A stretch of 41,179 nt of DNA from CAYPUT01 sp046541715 (GTDB lineage Bacteria > Spirochaetota > Spirochaetia > DSM-27196 > PWMO01), in assembly GCA_046541715.1 (NCBI GenBank), contig JBKHCS010000014.1, positions 1-41,179 of the forward strand, in the 5' to 3' direction. The position numbers were made by a program, and so were the translations under genes. The notes beneath the pieces are model-generated. The model had not been told where the DNA came from, searched no databases, and worked only from the letters and a program-made list of their open reading frames with translations. Shown piece by piece: positions 8,651 to 16,897 of this stretch (position 1 is the first letter of the stretch; each line of letters starts with the position of its first letter).

Positions 8651-8687
8651 GGCCGGAAGGTAAGGCCAGGAGATAAGGATAGAAACT

Positions 8688-10001
8688 ATGAAGAAGGTAT
8701 ACAGCAGAATCGAGTCCATCTCGGGAAACGTCATCACCGTCTCGGCGGAGGGAGTCCGGTACGGCGACTTGGCCACCGTTGCCTCTCGTCACGGGGTGAG
8801 TTTCGCCGAAGTAATCCGGCTTAACAACGACAAGGTGTCGATGCAGGTCTTCGCCGGCGGCCGGGGTATCGCTACCGGCGACGAGGTTCGTTTTCTCGGT
8901 CACCCGATGCAGGTTTCTTTCTCGGATAACCTTCGGGGCCGGATTTTCGACGGGGGTGGAAAACCCCGGGACAACGGCCCGACTCTCGAGGAAAACCTCA
9001 TCGAAATCGGAGGCCCCTCGGTTAACCCGGCGATGCGGATTATTCCCCGGAATATGATTCGGACCGGTATCCCGATGATCGACCTCTTTAACACGTTGGT
9101 CGAATCGCAGAAGCTTCCTATCTTTTCCGTCTCCGGGGAGCCGTACAACGAGCTCCTGGCACGGATCGCGATGCAGGCGGAGGTAGACGTCATTATCCTC
9201 GGCGGCATCGGCCTGAAGCACGACGACTACCTCTTCTTCCGGGACACTCTGGAAGAGGGCGGGGCCCTCTCCCGGGCCATCCTCTTCGTCCACACCGCGG
9301 CGGACCCGATTGTCGAGAGCCTGATGGTTCCCGACATCTCCCTCGCGGTGGCCGAGCGTTTTGCCCTCAAGGGAAGCCGGGTCCTCGTCCTGTTGACGGA
9401 CATGACCAACTTTGCCGACTCGATGAAGGAGATCGCCATTACCCAGGAGCAGGTCCCGTCGAACCGGGGCTATCCGGGGGACCTCTACAGTCAGCTCGCC
9501 GCCAGGTACGAGAAGGCCGTCGACTTCGAGGGTGCCGGCTCCATCACCATCTTAGCGGTAACCACGATGCCCGGGGACGACGTAACCCACCCGGTTCCGG
9601 ACAACACGGGCTACATCACCGAGGGACAGTACTACCTCAGAAACGGCCGTATCGAGCCTTTCGGCTCTCTCTCCCGGCTCAAGCAGCAGGTCAACAAGGA
9701 GACTCGAAAGGACCACCGGGCCCTTATGGACGGTATGATCAAGCTCTACGCCGCCTACAAGGAGTCCCTGGAAAAGAAGTCGATGGGCTTCCGGATGACC
9801 GACTGGGACGACAAGCTCTTGAAGTACGGTGAGGCCTTCGAGCGGGAAATGATGGACTTGAGCGTGAATATTCCCCTGGAAGAGGCCCTCGACCGAGGCT
9901 GGGCGATTCTCGCGGAGAGCTTCGATCCGGACGAGACCGGGTTCCGGACCGAGTTGATCAACGAGTTCTGGCCCAAGAATCAAGCTCAGGAAGCGGTGTA
10001 A
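8688..10001 (+). CDS. atpB: V-type ATP synthase/ATPase subunit B
   Basis: Non-catalytic nucleotide-binding-fold subunit alternating with A in the head. The 437-residue protein lacks a P-loop. In its place is SGEPYNELLARIA, the B-type version (usually SG-S-G-L-P-H-N-E-L), as expected. Other B signatures include VLVLLTDMTNFADSMKEI and PSNRGYPGDLYSQLA. The gap in front contains GGAGATAAGGA, a usable ribosome site. The start of atpD follows the stop after one base. Confidence 0.97.
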   Translation: MKKVYSRIESISGNVITVSAEGVRYGDLATVASRHGVSFAEVIRLNNDKVSMQVFAGGRGIATGDEVRFLGHPMQVSFSDNLRGRIFDGGGKPRDNGPTLEENLIEIGGPSVNPAMRIIPRNMIRTGIPMIDLFNTLVESQKLPIFSVSGEPYNELLARIAMQAEVDVIILGGIGLKHDDYLFFRDTLEEGGALSRAILFVHTAADPIVESLMVPDISLAVAERFALKGSRVLVLLTDMTNFADSMKEIAITQEQVPSNRGYPGDLYSQLAARYEKAVDFEGAGSITILAVTTMPGDDVTHPVPDNTGYITEGQYYLRNGRIEPFGSLSRLKQQVNKETRKDHRALMDGMIKLYAAYKESLEKKSMGFRMTDWDDKLLKYGEAFEREMMDLSVNIPLEEALDRGWAILAESFDPDETGFRTELINEFWPKNQAQEAV

Positions 10002-10002
10002 C

Positions 10003-10596
10003 GTGGCAAAGGTCAAGCTGACGAAGAATGAACTCAAGAAGCAACGGGACCAACTGAAGCGGTTCCAACGCTATCTGCCTACTCTCATTCTTAAGAAGCA
10101 GCAGCTTCAGATGGTGTTGCGGCAGATCGAGGCGGCAATCGCCGAGCAGAAGGCCAAGCGAGACCGTTACAAGGACGACATCGGGGGATGGGTCGGCGTT
10201 TTCGCCGAAGACATCGACGTGACGACCTTGGTCGCCCTGAAGAGTGTCGACACCGAGGTTGGTAACATCGCGGGTATTGATATTCCGGTATACAAGGCGG
10301 CCCACTTCGAAGAGAAGCGGTGGGACTTGTTTCGCCTGCCGCTCTGGGTCGACCAGGCTATTGTATCGATGAAGGAGCTCATCGCCTTGGACATAGAGGT
10401 CGAGGTCCTCCAGAAGCAGCACGACTTGGTTTCCGACGAGCTTCGTGTTACCACCCAACGGGTCAATCTCTTCGAGAAGGTCAAGATACCGGAAACGAAG
10501 GAGAATATTCGAAACATCCGAATCTATCTCGGGGATCAACAGACGGCCGCGGTCGTTCGGGGCAAGATTGCCAAGAGCAACCTGGTCGAGGTGTAG
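10003..10596 (+). CDS. atpD: V-type ATP synthase/ATPase subunit D (central rotor shaft)
   Basis: Central-stalk subunit forming the rotating antiparallel coiled coil inside the A3B3 head. The 197-residue protein has the family's N-terminal pattern, beginning with Lys-rich AKVKLTKNELKKQRDQL, and a matching C-terminal helix (DLVSDELRVTTQRVNLFEKV). Start is GTG. In Thermus and Enterococcus enzymes D binds subunit F; no F gene is found in this operon. Two bases separate it from the gene for subunit I. Confidence 0.95.
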   Translation: MAKVKLTKNELKKQRDQLKRFQRYLPTLILKKQQLQMVLRQIEAAIAEQKAKRDRYKDDIGGWVGVFAEDIDVTTLVALKSVDTEVGNIAGIDIPVYKAAHFEEKRWDLFRLPLWVDQAIVSMKELIALDIEVEVLQKQHDLVSDELRVTTQRVNLFEKVKIPETKENIRNIRIYLGDQQTAAVVRGKIAKSNLVEV

Positions 10597-10598
10597 TC

Positions 10599-12428
10599 AT
10601 GATTGAACGCATGAAGAAGATATCCGTGCTTTCCCTCGATTCGAAGCGGGAGAAAACGGTCGCCGAGCTCCGGGACCTCGGCGTTATTCACGTACAACTC
10701 GAGGATATTCACAGCGAGAGCGTCGAGACGCTCCTTCATCACAGAGCCCGGATCGATCGTGCGATTCTTGCGCTTCCTTCCGAGGAGACCGGGGTCGAGG
10801 AGGAGGATCAGGCTCTCACTTCCCTGACGGTGGAAGAGGGCCTCGCGGAAGCCGAGTCGATCGCCGACTTGCTCGAGGAGCGGCGCCAGATCGAGGAAAC
10901 CCTCGAACGGCTCAGCCGGGAGGCCGCACGCCTCGAGCCCTGGGGCGATTTCGATGTCGACCTCGTCAGGGAGCTCGCCGAGGCGGGAATCGTCGTCCGT
11001 TTTCACCTCGTCGGTGACAAGGAGATGAGGAACCTCCCGGGCGATAGGCTTTTTGTGATCAACCGCACCTCGACTCTCGTCTACTTGGTTTCGATCCGCC
11101 GGGAAGGTGAGCAGGCGCCGCAAATCGACGCGATGCCGACCCCCGAGCGGAGCGCCTCGGAGCTGCGGGGGGAGGTTGCCGAGCTTCGCCGCCGGCAGGA
11201 TGCCCTCGAAATCGCCCTGATGGAAAAGGCGCGCTCCCGGAAGGCCTTGGAGAACGTTCTCGAGGATATAGACGCGCAGATAGAGTTCGATCGGGTCCAC
11301 GACGGTATGGACCGGATGGAACAGGTCGTTGTCCTTACCGGCTTCGTCCCCGACGGAGACGTTACTACCTTCCGGAAAGAAGCCGCGGACCGCGGGTGGG
11401 GTGTCCTCGTCCGGGAGCCCGGACCCGAGGACTCGGTCCCGACCAAGGTCAAGAATCCGAAGCCGGTGCGGATTATCCAGCCGGTCTTCAACCTGATGGG
11501 GACCACACCCGGATATCACGAGCGGGATATTAGCTTCTGGTTTCTGCTCTTCTTTAGCGTCTTCTTCGCGATGATTATCGGGGACGGCGGCTACGGATTG
11601 GTGCTTGTCGGATTGAGCGTTCCGGCGGTCGTTGGGAGCCTTAAGAAAACGGGAGCGGTCTCCGAGGGGGTGCTTCTCCTTACGGTTCTCTCGATCGCTA
11701 CGGTCGCCTGGGGAGCCGTTACCGGAACCTGGTTCGGGTACGAACCCTTGGCCGAGTTGCCGGTGCTCTCCTCCCTCGTGGTCCCGGAGCTTTCGAGTTT
11801 CAACCCTCGAAGCACCGAGGTGATCCAGCGGCTCTGCTTTATCCTCGGTACGGTGCAACTGACCATTGCCCATGTCTGGAACTTCGTAGACGAAGTCCGC
11901 TCTAAAGCGGGTATTCGGAGCCTTACGCAAATCGGCTGGCTTGTTATGGTTCTCGGGCTCTACCACTTGGTACTGAACGTCGTCCTCGGCCAGGCAATGG
12001 TGGACTACGCCCTCTACCTGATAATCGGCGGTTTCGGTACGGTCATTCTCTTCTCGAGCCAGGAACCGGGGCAGAATTTCTTCGTCGGTATCGGCAAGGG
12101 ATTTGCAGGGCTTATTACCACGGCTCTCGACGGTGTGAGCGCTTTTTCGGACATCATTTCCTACATTCGTCTCTTTGCCGTCGGCCTTGCGTCGGTGGAG
12201 ATTGCCAAGAGCTTCAACTCGATGGCGGAAGGTATGATGGATGGGGTCGGCGGGATTATCGCCGGTATCCTGGTACTACTTCTCGGACACACGTTGAACC
12301 TCGTGATGGGCGCCCTCTCGGTGGTTGTCCACGGCGTTCGACTGAACATGCTGGAGTTTTCCGGCCACCTCGGAATGGAATGGACAGGTACGCCGTACCG
12401 GCCCTTCGGCAAGCGGGCGGCTTCTTGA
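10599..12428 (+). CDS. atpI: V-type ATP synthase/ATPase membrane subunit I (a-type)
   Basis: Stator subunit carrying the ion half-channels. The 609-residue protein has a soluble N-terminal half with long charged helices (about 1-305), then a membrane half starting near FWFLLFFSVFFAMIIGDGGYG. The conserved essential Arg is seen in SYIRLFAVGLA (R524), followed by the typical ASVEIAKSFN. The frame is open upstream to 10320, inside atpD, but the ATG at 10599 starts the family-like sequence MIERMKKISVL two bases after the atpD stop. The last predicted helices run to near residue 590. Confidence 0.94.
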   Translation: MIERMKKISVLSLDSKREKTVAELRDLGVIHVQLEDIHSESVETLLHHRARIDRAILALPSEETGVEEEDQALTSLTVEEGLAEAESIADLLEERRQIEETLERLSREAARLEPWGDFDVDLVRELAEAGIVVRFHLVGDKEMRNLPGDRLFVINRTSTLVYLVSIRREGEQAPQIDAMPTPERSASELRGEVAELRRRQDALEIALMEKARSRKALENVLEDIDAQIEFDRVHDGMDRMEQVVVLTGFVPDGDVTTFRKEAADRGWGVLVREPGPEDSVPTKVKNPKPVRIIQPVFNLMGTTPGYHERDISFWFLLFFSVFFAMIIGDGGYGLVLVGLSVPAVVGSLKKTGAVSEGVLLLTVLSIATVAWGAVTGTWFGYEPLAELPVLSSLVVPELSSFNPRSTEVIQRLCFILGTVQLTIAHVWNFVDEVRSKAGIRSLTQIGWLVMVLGLYHLVLNVVLGQAMVDYALYLIIGGFGTVILFSSQEPGQNFFVGIGKGFAGLITTALDGVSAFSDIISYIRLFAVGLASVEIAKSFNSMAEGMMDGVGGIIAGILVLLLGHTLNLVMGALSVVVHGVRLNMLEFSGHLGMEWTGTPYRPFGKRAAS

Positions 12429-12460
12429 ACCCAAGAATAGAAATGAAAGGAGTTGGATAG

Positions 12461-12895
12461 ATGAACATCGGTCTTATTGGAGTTGGGGCGGCTCTTGCGT
12501 TTGCCGCTATCGGATCCGCCCTCGGCGCGGGTAGTGCAGGTATGGCAGCGGTAGGCGCCTGGAAGAAGTGTTTCGCCCAGAACCGGCCGGCGCCTTTCCT
12601 CCTGGTCGCCTTTGTAGGTGCACCCCTGACGCAGACTATCTACGGCTTCATCCTTATGAACGCCTTGATGGAAGCCTCGGCGGGAGACATCGACCCGGGC
12701 ATGCTTCTCGGAGCCGGCGTCCTTGGCGGTATCGCGATGGGGTTCTCGGCGTGGTTCCAGGGTAAGTCGGGGGCAGTGGCATCGGACGCCCTTGCCGAAA
12801 CCGGAAAGGGATTCGGTAACTTTATCATGGTGCTCGGTCTGATAGAGACGGTCGCCCTCTTTGTAATGGTCTTCCTGTTGGGTGTCATCGGTTAA
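12461..12895 (+). CDS. atpK: V-type ATP synthase/ATPase subunit K (proteolipid ring), probable Na+ type
   Basis: Rotor-ring proteolipid of 144 residues with four hydrophobic helices, i.e. a duplicated hairpin. Only the second hairpin has the ion-carrying carboxylate (E129 in LIETVALF); the first has TQTIYGF instead. Aligning by eye with Enterococcus hirae NtpK places T57, Q58, Y61, Q100 (FQGK) and E129 on the Thr64/Gln65/Tyr68/Gln110/Glu139 positions that bind Na+ there. The ribosome site AAAGGAG, 8 nt before the ATG, is the strongest in the operon, fitting a subunit needed in many copies. A strong terminator follows. Confidence 0.95.
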   Translation: MNIGLIGVGAALAFAAIGSALGAGSAGMAAVGAWKKCFAQNRPAPFLLVAFVGAPLTQTIYGFILMNALMEASAGDIDPGMLLGAGVLGGIAMGFSAWFQGKSGAVASDALAETGKGFGNFIMVLGLIETVALFVMVFLLGVIG

Positions 12896-12917
12896 CGGGA
12901 ACCTGCAAGAGTCAAGA

Positions 12918-12946
12918 AGAACCGGCCGACGGCCGGTTCTTTTTTT
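12918..12946 (+). terminator. Intrinsic terminator of the V-type ATPase operon
   Basis: A perfect 10-bp stem (AGAACCGGCC at 12918-12927 pairs with GGCCGGTTCT at 12931-12940) encloses a 3-nt GAC loop. With the last stem base it gives a run of seven T (12940-12946). It lies 22 nt after the atpK stop and before the next gene, and is the clearest terminator in the window. Confidence 0.93.
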
Positions 12947-12971
12947 GTGCTCAGGACCCGATACTAAGGGT

Positions 12972-13982
12972 ATGAAGGGTCCCTTGTCCTTCCGACGGCT
13001 CGTGCCGATCTCCGTAGCCATTCTGATTTCCCTCGTTTCCGTGGTTTCTCCGGAGTCCCAGGAGATCGACGACGATATGCCGGCCTGGGCCCTCTACGAG
13101 CGTGGACTGGAATTGCTGCCGTCGGCCGACGATGCCGTGGTACCCGCCGGGCCGAACGATCCCGGGGAGGCCCTCCGCATGTTTCGCCGGGCGATCGCTC
13201 GTAGAGAAGAGGAGCTTAAGGACCGGGGCGAGGTTTTAGAAACCGAGGCAAGCCTCTTTCCCGAGGCGGAGGCCGGGTTGGCCGAGGTCTACCAGATAGA
13301 AGGGAATCTCGCCTTAGCGGAGCGGCATTACCTCCGGGCCCTGGAATCGTCGGCCTTCCTCGCCATCCCGGAAACCGAGTGGGAGTTGCGTTACGAGCTC
13401 GCCGACGTCTACGAAATGTCACAACGCCGGCGGTTGGCTCAGCAGGAGTGGCTGACCATCGTCGAAGACGTCGACGATATAGATTCCCAGGAAACCCGTG
13501 AGCTCTTAGAGAACTACCGACGGATTTTCTGGGAAGAGGGCATCGACCGCCTTCTTCAACTCTATCGCCAGGAAGGATCGGCGAGCATCGCAGCGAATAG
13601 GAACCTCGGACGGCAGTATCTCGGGATGGGGCGGTACGAAGCCTCCTTCGAACACGACATCATCGCGACCGTCAAAATAGTTACCATCATTGTCGAAGAG
13701 ATCCGGAGGTTCAGACCGCTCTATCGCCTCGAAACCCTCGGGGCAACCCTTTCGACGGCCGAAGAGTACCCCCAGATTGTAGGCTACCTGAACGACTCGG
13801 GTCTCTTCGATACCCTCGAGCGCCTCGCACAGGCGAGCTTCCGGCTACAGAACTCGTCGCTTCGTTCCCGGGAGCTCTGGGAGCTTGTTGCGACCTACGC
13901 ACCGCCGAACTCTCTGGCCAGGAGAAAGGCGACCGACCGGGCCGCCGCTCCGGACACCGACCCCTTGGTGGTGCCCCGGTGA
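12972..13982 (+). CDS. Exported helical-repeat (TPR-like) protein
   Basis: A 336-residue protein with an N-terminal signal: basic FRR, then hydrophobic VPISVAILISLVSVV and SPESQ, where cleavage before Gln30 is possible though the Pro at -3 is unusual. The rest is acidic and almost wholly helical. Repeats around residues 90-140 (YQIEGNLALAERHYLRALE) look like TPR units. I chose ATG 12972 because the 30 codons upstream in this frame read through the atpK terminator. A -10-like GATACT ends 6 nt before the ATG, but there is no good -35. Likely periplasmic scaffold; partner unknown. Confidence 0.75.
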   Translation: MKGPLSFRRLVPISVAILISLVSVVSPESQEIDDDMPAWALYERGLELLPSADDAVVPAGPNDPGEALRMFRRAIARREEELKDRGEVLETEASLFPEAEAGLAEVYQIEGNLALAERHYLRALESSAFLAIPETEWELRYELADVYEMSQRRRLAQQEWLTIVEDVDDIDSQETRELLENYRRIFWEEGIDRLLQLYRQEGSASIAANRNLGRQYLGMGRYEASFEHDIIATVKIVTIIVEEIRRFRPLYRLETLGATLSTAEEYPQIVGYLNDSGLFDTLERLAQASFRLQNSSLRSRELWELVATYAPPNSLARRKATDRAAAPDTDPLVVPR

Positions 13983-14019
13983 CTCGATGCATCGGACCGG
14001 TGGTACCCCGCCTCGCCGG

Positions 14020-14061
14020 TTGATACTCCATACGGATTAGCTTAGGCTATCGCAACGCGAT
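14020..14061 (+). promoter_or_regulatory. Candidate uvrA promoter with a small dyad
   Basis: TTGATA (14020-14025) and TAGGCT (14043-14048) are 17 nt apart in the 86-nt gap before uvrA. Directly after the -10-like box lies an inverted repeat, ATCGC-AAC-GCGAT (14049-14061), covering the expected transcription start. The -10 matches consensus at three positions only. No Shine-Dalgarno sequence is seen before the ATG at 14069. Confidence 0.35.
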
Positions 14062-14068
14062 CATCCAG

Positions 14069-16897
14069 ATGGAAAAAATCATCATCCGCGGGGCCAGGGA
14101 GCACAACCTCAAGAACGTGGACCTGGAGCTTCCCCGAGATAAGTTTATCGTTGTATCGGGCTTGAGCGGCTCGGGGAAATCGTCTTTAGCCTTCGACACC
14201 ATCTTCGCCGAAGGGCAGCGGCGGTACGTCGAGTCGCTATCCGCCTATGCCCGGCAGTTTCTCGGGCGGATGGACAAACCCGATGTCGACTACATCGAAG
14301 GGCTCTCCCCGGCGATCTCGATAGAGCAGAAGTCGACAAACAGAAACCCCCGGTCCACCGTCGGCACCGTCACCGAAATCTACGACTACTACCGGCTTCT
14401 CTTCGCCCGGATCGGGGTTCCCCACGATCCGGTAAGCGGAAAGCGCATCGAAAAGCAGAGTATCGACGAAATCGTCGACCGAATTTTGACGCATCCCGAA
14501 GACTCCCGGATGATGATCCTCGCACCGGTTATCCGGGGGCGTAAGGGAGAGCACAAGAAGATTCTCGAGGACGCGAAGAAGGCCGGGTTCGTCAGGGCCC
14601 GGGTCGACGGAGAGGTTATCTCCCTCGAGGAGGAGGTGTCCCTCGACAAGAAGCGGAAGCACTCCATCGAAATCGTCGTCGACCGGCTGAAGGTCCGCAA
14701 GGACCAGCGGAAGCGGCTCGCCGAGGCCGTCGAGACGGCGGCTACGACGGCCAATGGGATGGTCGTAATTCTCCGGCAGGAGGGAAAGGAGAGCGTCGAA
14801 GAGAGCTTCTCGCAGAACTACGCGTACCCGGACAGCGACCTCGTCTTTCCCGAATTGGAGCCGCGGCTCTTTAGTTTCAACAGTCCCTTCGGCGCTTGCC
14901 CCTCCTGCTCGGGCCTCGGGATGACCCTGGAGTTCGACCAGGAGCTTATTATGCCGGACCCGACCCTTTCCTTTAACCAGGGGGGGCTCAAACCGTATAA
15001 TCCGAAGGCTGCCTGGCACCGGAGCCGTTTTAACGCCTTGGCCGAGCATCTTGGGTTTTCCCTCGATACTCCCCTCGGAGAACTCCCGAAGCGGGTGCTC
15101 GATGCAATCTGGCATGGAACCGGAGAGGCGATCGAAGTAACCTACATAAACCGCGATCGAACGGGAAGGTTCGAGTACCAGGCGCCCTTTCCCGGCGTCC
15201 TCGAAGACCTCAAGAGACGCTACATCGAGAGCTCCTCCGACGGTATCAAGGAGTGGCTCGAGGGGTTCATGTCCCAGCGCCTCTGTCCGGCCTGCGGGGG
15301 TCGGCGGCTCCGGCCCGAAGCGCTGAGCGTCCTTATCAACGGTAAGAGCATCCACGACATCACCACGATGTCCGTCGAGGAGGCGCTCCGGTTCTTCGAC
15401 GCCCTGAAGCTGACCGATACCGAGGTCGAGATTACCCGGGAAATCCTTAAGGAAATCGCCGCCCGGCTGACCTTTATGAAGAGCGTCGGGCTCGAGTATC
15501 TGACCCTGGACCGGAACGCCGGAACGCTGTCGGGTGGGGAAGCTCAACGCATCCGCCTGGCGACTCAGATCGGCTCTTCGCTGGTCGGGGTTCTCTACAT
15601 ACTCGACGAGCCGACGATCGGCCTCCATCAACGGGACAACGAGCGCCTGTTGAACACCCTCTTCCACCTTCGGGACCTGGGAAATACCCTCATCGTCGTC
15701 GAGCACGACGAGCAAACCCTCCGGCTTGCCGACTACATCGTGGACCTGGGCCCCGGAGCAGGCATCCATGGCGGAAGGGTCGTCGCCGAAGGGACTCCCG
15801 AGTCGGTGATGAGCAACCCGGGAAGCCTAACGGGGCAGTACCTATCGGGAAAGATAACCATTCCGATACCCGAAGAGCGGCGGAAGGGGAACGGGAAGCG
15901 CTTGCGCATAACCGGTATCGAGGAGCATAACCTCAAATCGATCGACGTCGACTACCCCCTTGGTACTTTTATCGCGATTACCGGCGTGTCGGGCTCCGGT
16001 AAGTCGACCCTCTTAAGCGACGTTACCTATCCAGCGGTGGCGAACCGCCTGAACCGTTCCCATTACCCGGTCGGGCGCCACAAGAAGGTCCTCGGAACCG
16101 AGCACGTCGACAAGATTATCAATATCGATCAGAGCCCCATCGGCCGGACCCCCCGGTCGAACCCGGCGACCTACGTCGGCGTCTTTACGCCGATTCGGGA
16201 GCTCTTCGCCGCCCTCCCGGAGTCCCGGGCCCGGGGATACAAGCCCGGACGGTTCTCCTTTAACGTGAAGGGAGGCCGGTGCGAGAACTGCCAGGGCGCC
16301 GGGACGATCAAAATCGAAATGCATTTTCTGCCGGACGTTTACGTGACCTGCGACGTCTGTCACGGCAAGCGCTTCAACCGGGAAACCTTAGACATTCACT
16401 ACAAGGGAAAAAACATCCACGACGTCCTCGAGATGACCGTCGAGGAGGGTCTGGATTTCTTCTCGGCGATACCCCAAGTCGTTCGCCGGCTGGAAACCCT
16501 CCAAGCCGTCGGTCTCGACTACATCCGACTCGGTCAGTCTGCGGTTACCCTTTCCGGCGGGGAGGCACAGCGGGTAAAGCTCTCCCTGGAGCTTTCGAAG
16601 AGGAGCACCGGAAAGACGCTGTACATCCTCGACGAGCCGACCACGGGTCTTCACTTTGCCGATGTAAAGAAACTCCTCGAGGTTCTGAATCTCCTCGTCG
16701 ACAAGGGGAATACCGTCATCGTCATCGAGCATAACCTCGACGTCATCCTCCAGGCGGACCACCTTATCGACCTCGGTCCGGAAGGAGGAAACCGCGGCGG
16801 TACCGTCGTAGCCCTCGGGCCTCCGGAAATCATCGCCGAGTCCCCGGACTCCTACACCGGACGCTTCGTCGCCGAGGTACTAAAGGCGCGTCGGTGA
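14069..16897 (+). CDS. uvrA: UvrABC excision-repair ATPase subunit A
   Basis: DNA damage-recognition subunit of nucleotide excision repair. The 942-residue protein has two ABC ATPase modules: Walker A GLSGSGKSS (31-39) and, in the second half, GVSGSGKST, each with an LSGGEAQR signature and an ILDEPT Walker B. Zinc-binding Cys pairs are present, including CPSC, CPAC and the second-module CENC/CDVC pair separated by about 20 residues. Length and motif order are standard. No obvious ribosome site precedes the ATG. The stop overlaps the following LptD-like gene by 4 nt (GTGA), an unusual coupling of DNA repair with envelope assembly that I recall from Treponema as well. Confidence 0.97.
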   Translation: MEKIIIRGAREHNLKNVDLELPRDKFIVVSGLSGSGKSSLAFDTIFAEGQRRYVESLSAYARQFLGRMDKPDVDYIEGLSPAISIEQKSTNRNPRSTVGTVTEIYDYYRLLFARIGVPHDPVSGKRIEKQSIDEIVDRILTHPEDSRMMILAPVIRGRKGEHKKILEDAKKAGFVRARVDGEVISLEEEVSLDKKRKHSIEIVVDRLKVRKDQRKRLAEAVETAATTANGMVVILRQEGKESVEESFSQNYAYPDSDLVFPELEPRLFSFNSPFGACPSCSGLGMTLEFDQELIMPDPTLSFNQGGLKPYNPKAAWHRSRFNALAEHLGFSLDTPLGELPKRVLDAIWHGTGEAIEVTYINRDRTGRFEYQAPFPGVLEDLKRRYIESSSDGIKEWLEGFMSQRLCPACGGRRLRPEALSVLINGKSIHDITTMSVEEALRFFDALKLTDTEVEITREILKEIAARLTFMKSVGLEYLTLDRNAGTLSGGEAQRIRLATQIGSSLVGVLYILDEPTIGLHQRDNERLLNTLFHLRDLGNTLIVVEHDEQTLRLADYIVDLGPGAGIHGGRVVAEGTPESVMSNPGSLTGQYLSGKITIPIPEERRKGNGKRLRITGIEEHNLKSIDVDYPLGTFIAITGVSGSGKSTLLSDVTYPAVANRLNRSHYPVGRHKKVLGTEHVDKIINIDQSPIGRTPRSNPATYVGVFTPIRELFAALPESRARGYKPGRFSFNVKGGRCENCQGAGTIKIEMHFLPDVYVTCDVCHGKRFNRETLDIHYKGKNIHDVLEMTVEEGLDFFSAIPQVVRRLETLQAVGLDYIRLGQSAVTLSGGEAQRVKLSLELSKRSTGKTLYILDEPTTGLHFADVKKLLEVLNLLVDKGNTVIVIEHNLDVILQADHLIDLGPEGGNRGGTVVALGPPEIIAESPDSYTGRFVAEVLKARR

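Noticed and set aside
8688..10001. Missing P-loop in atpB as a defect
   Set aside because: B subunits of V/A-type ATPases normally lack the P-loop; the replacing SG-x-P-x-N-E-L segment is the expected one.
10536..11966. 476-codon minus-strand frame across atpI
   Set aside because: Opposite a confident subunit I; the translation lacks hydrophobic patterning or motifs of a real protein.
12882..12971. Upstream extension of the exported TPR-like protein
   Set aside because: It would be translated through the atpK terminator hairpin and hides the signal peptide.
14237..15769. 510-codon open frame on the minus strand inside uvrA
   Set aside because: It lies wholly opposite a clear UvrA with both ABC modules; long antisense frames are expected with this GC content and codon bias, and the product resembles nothing.
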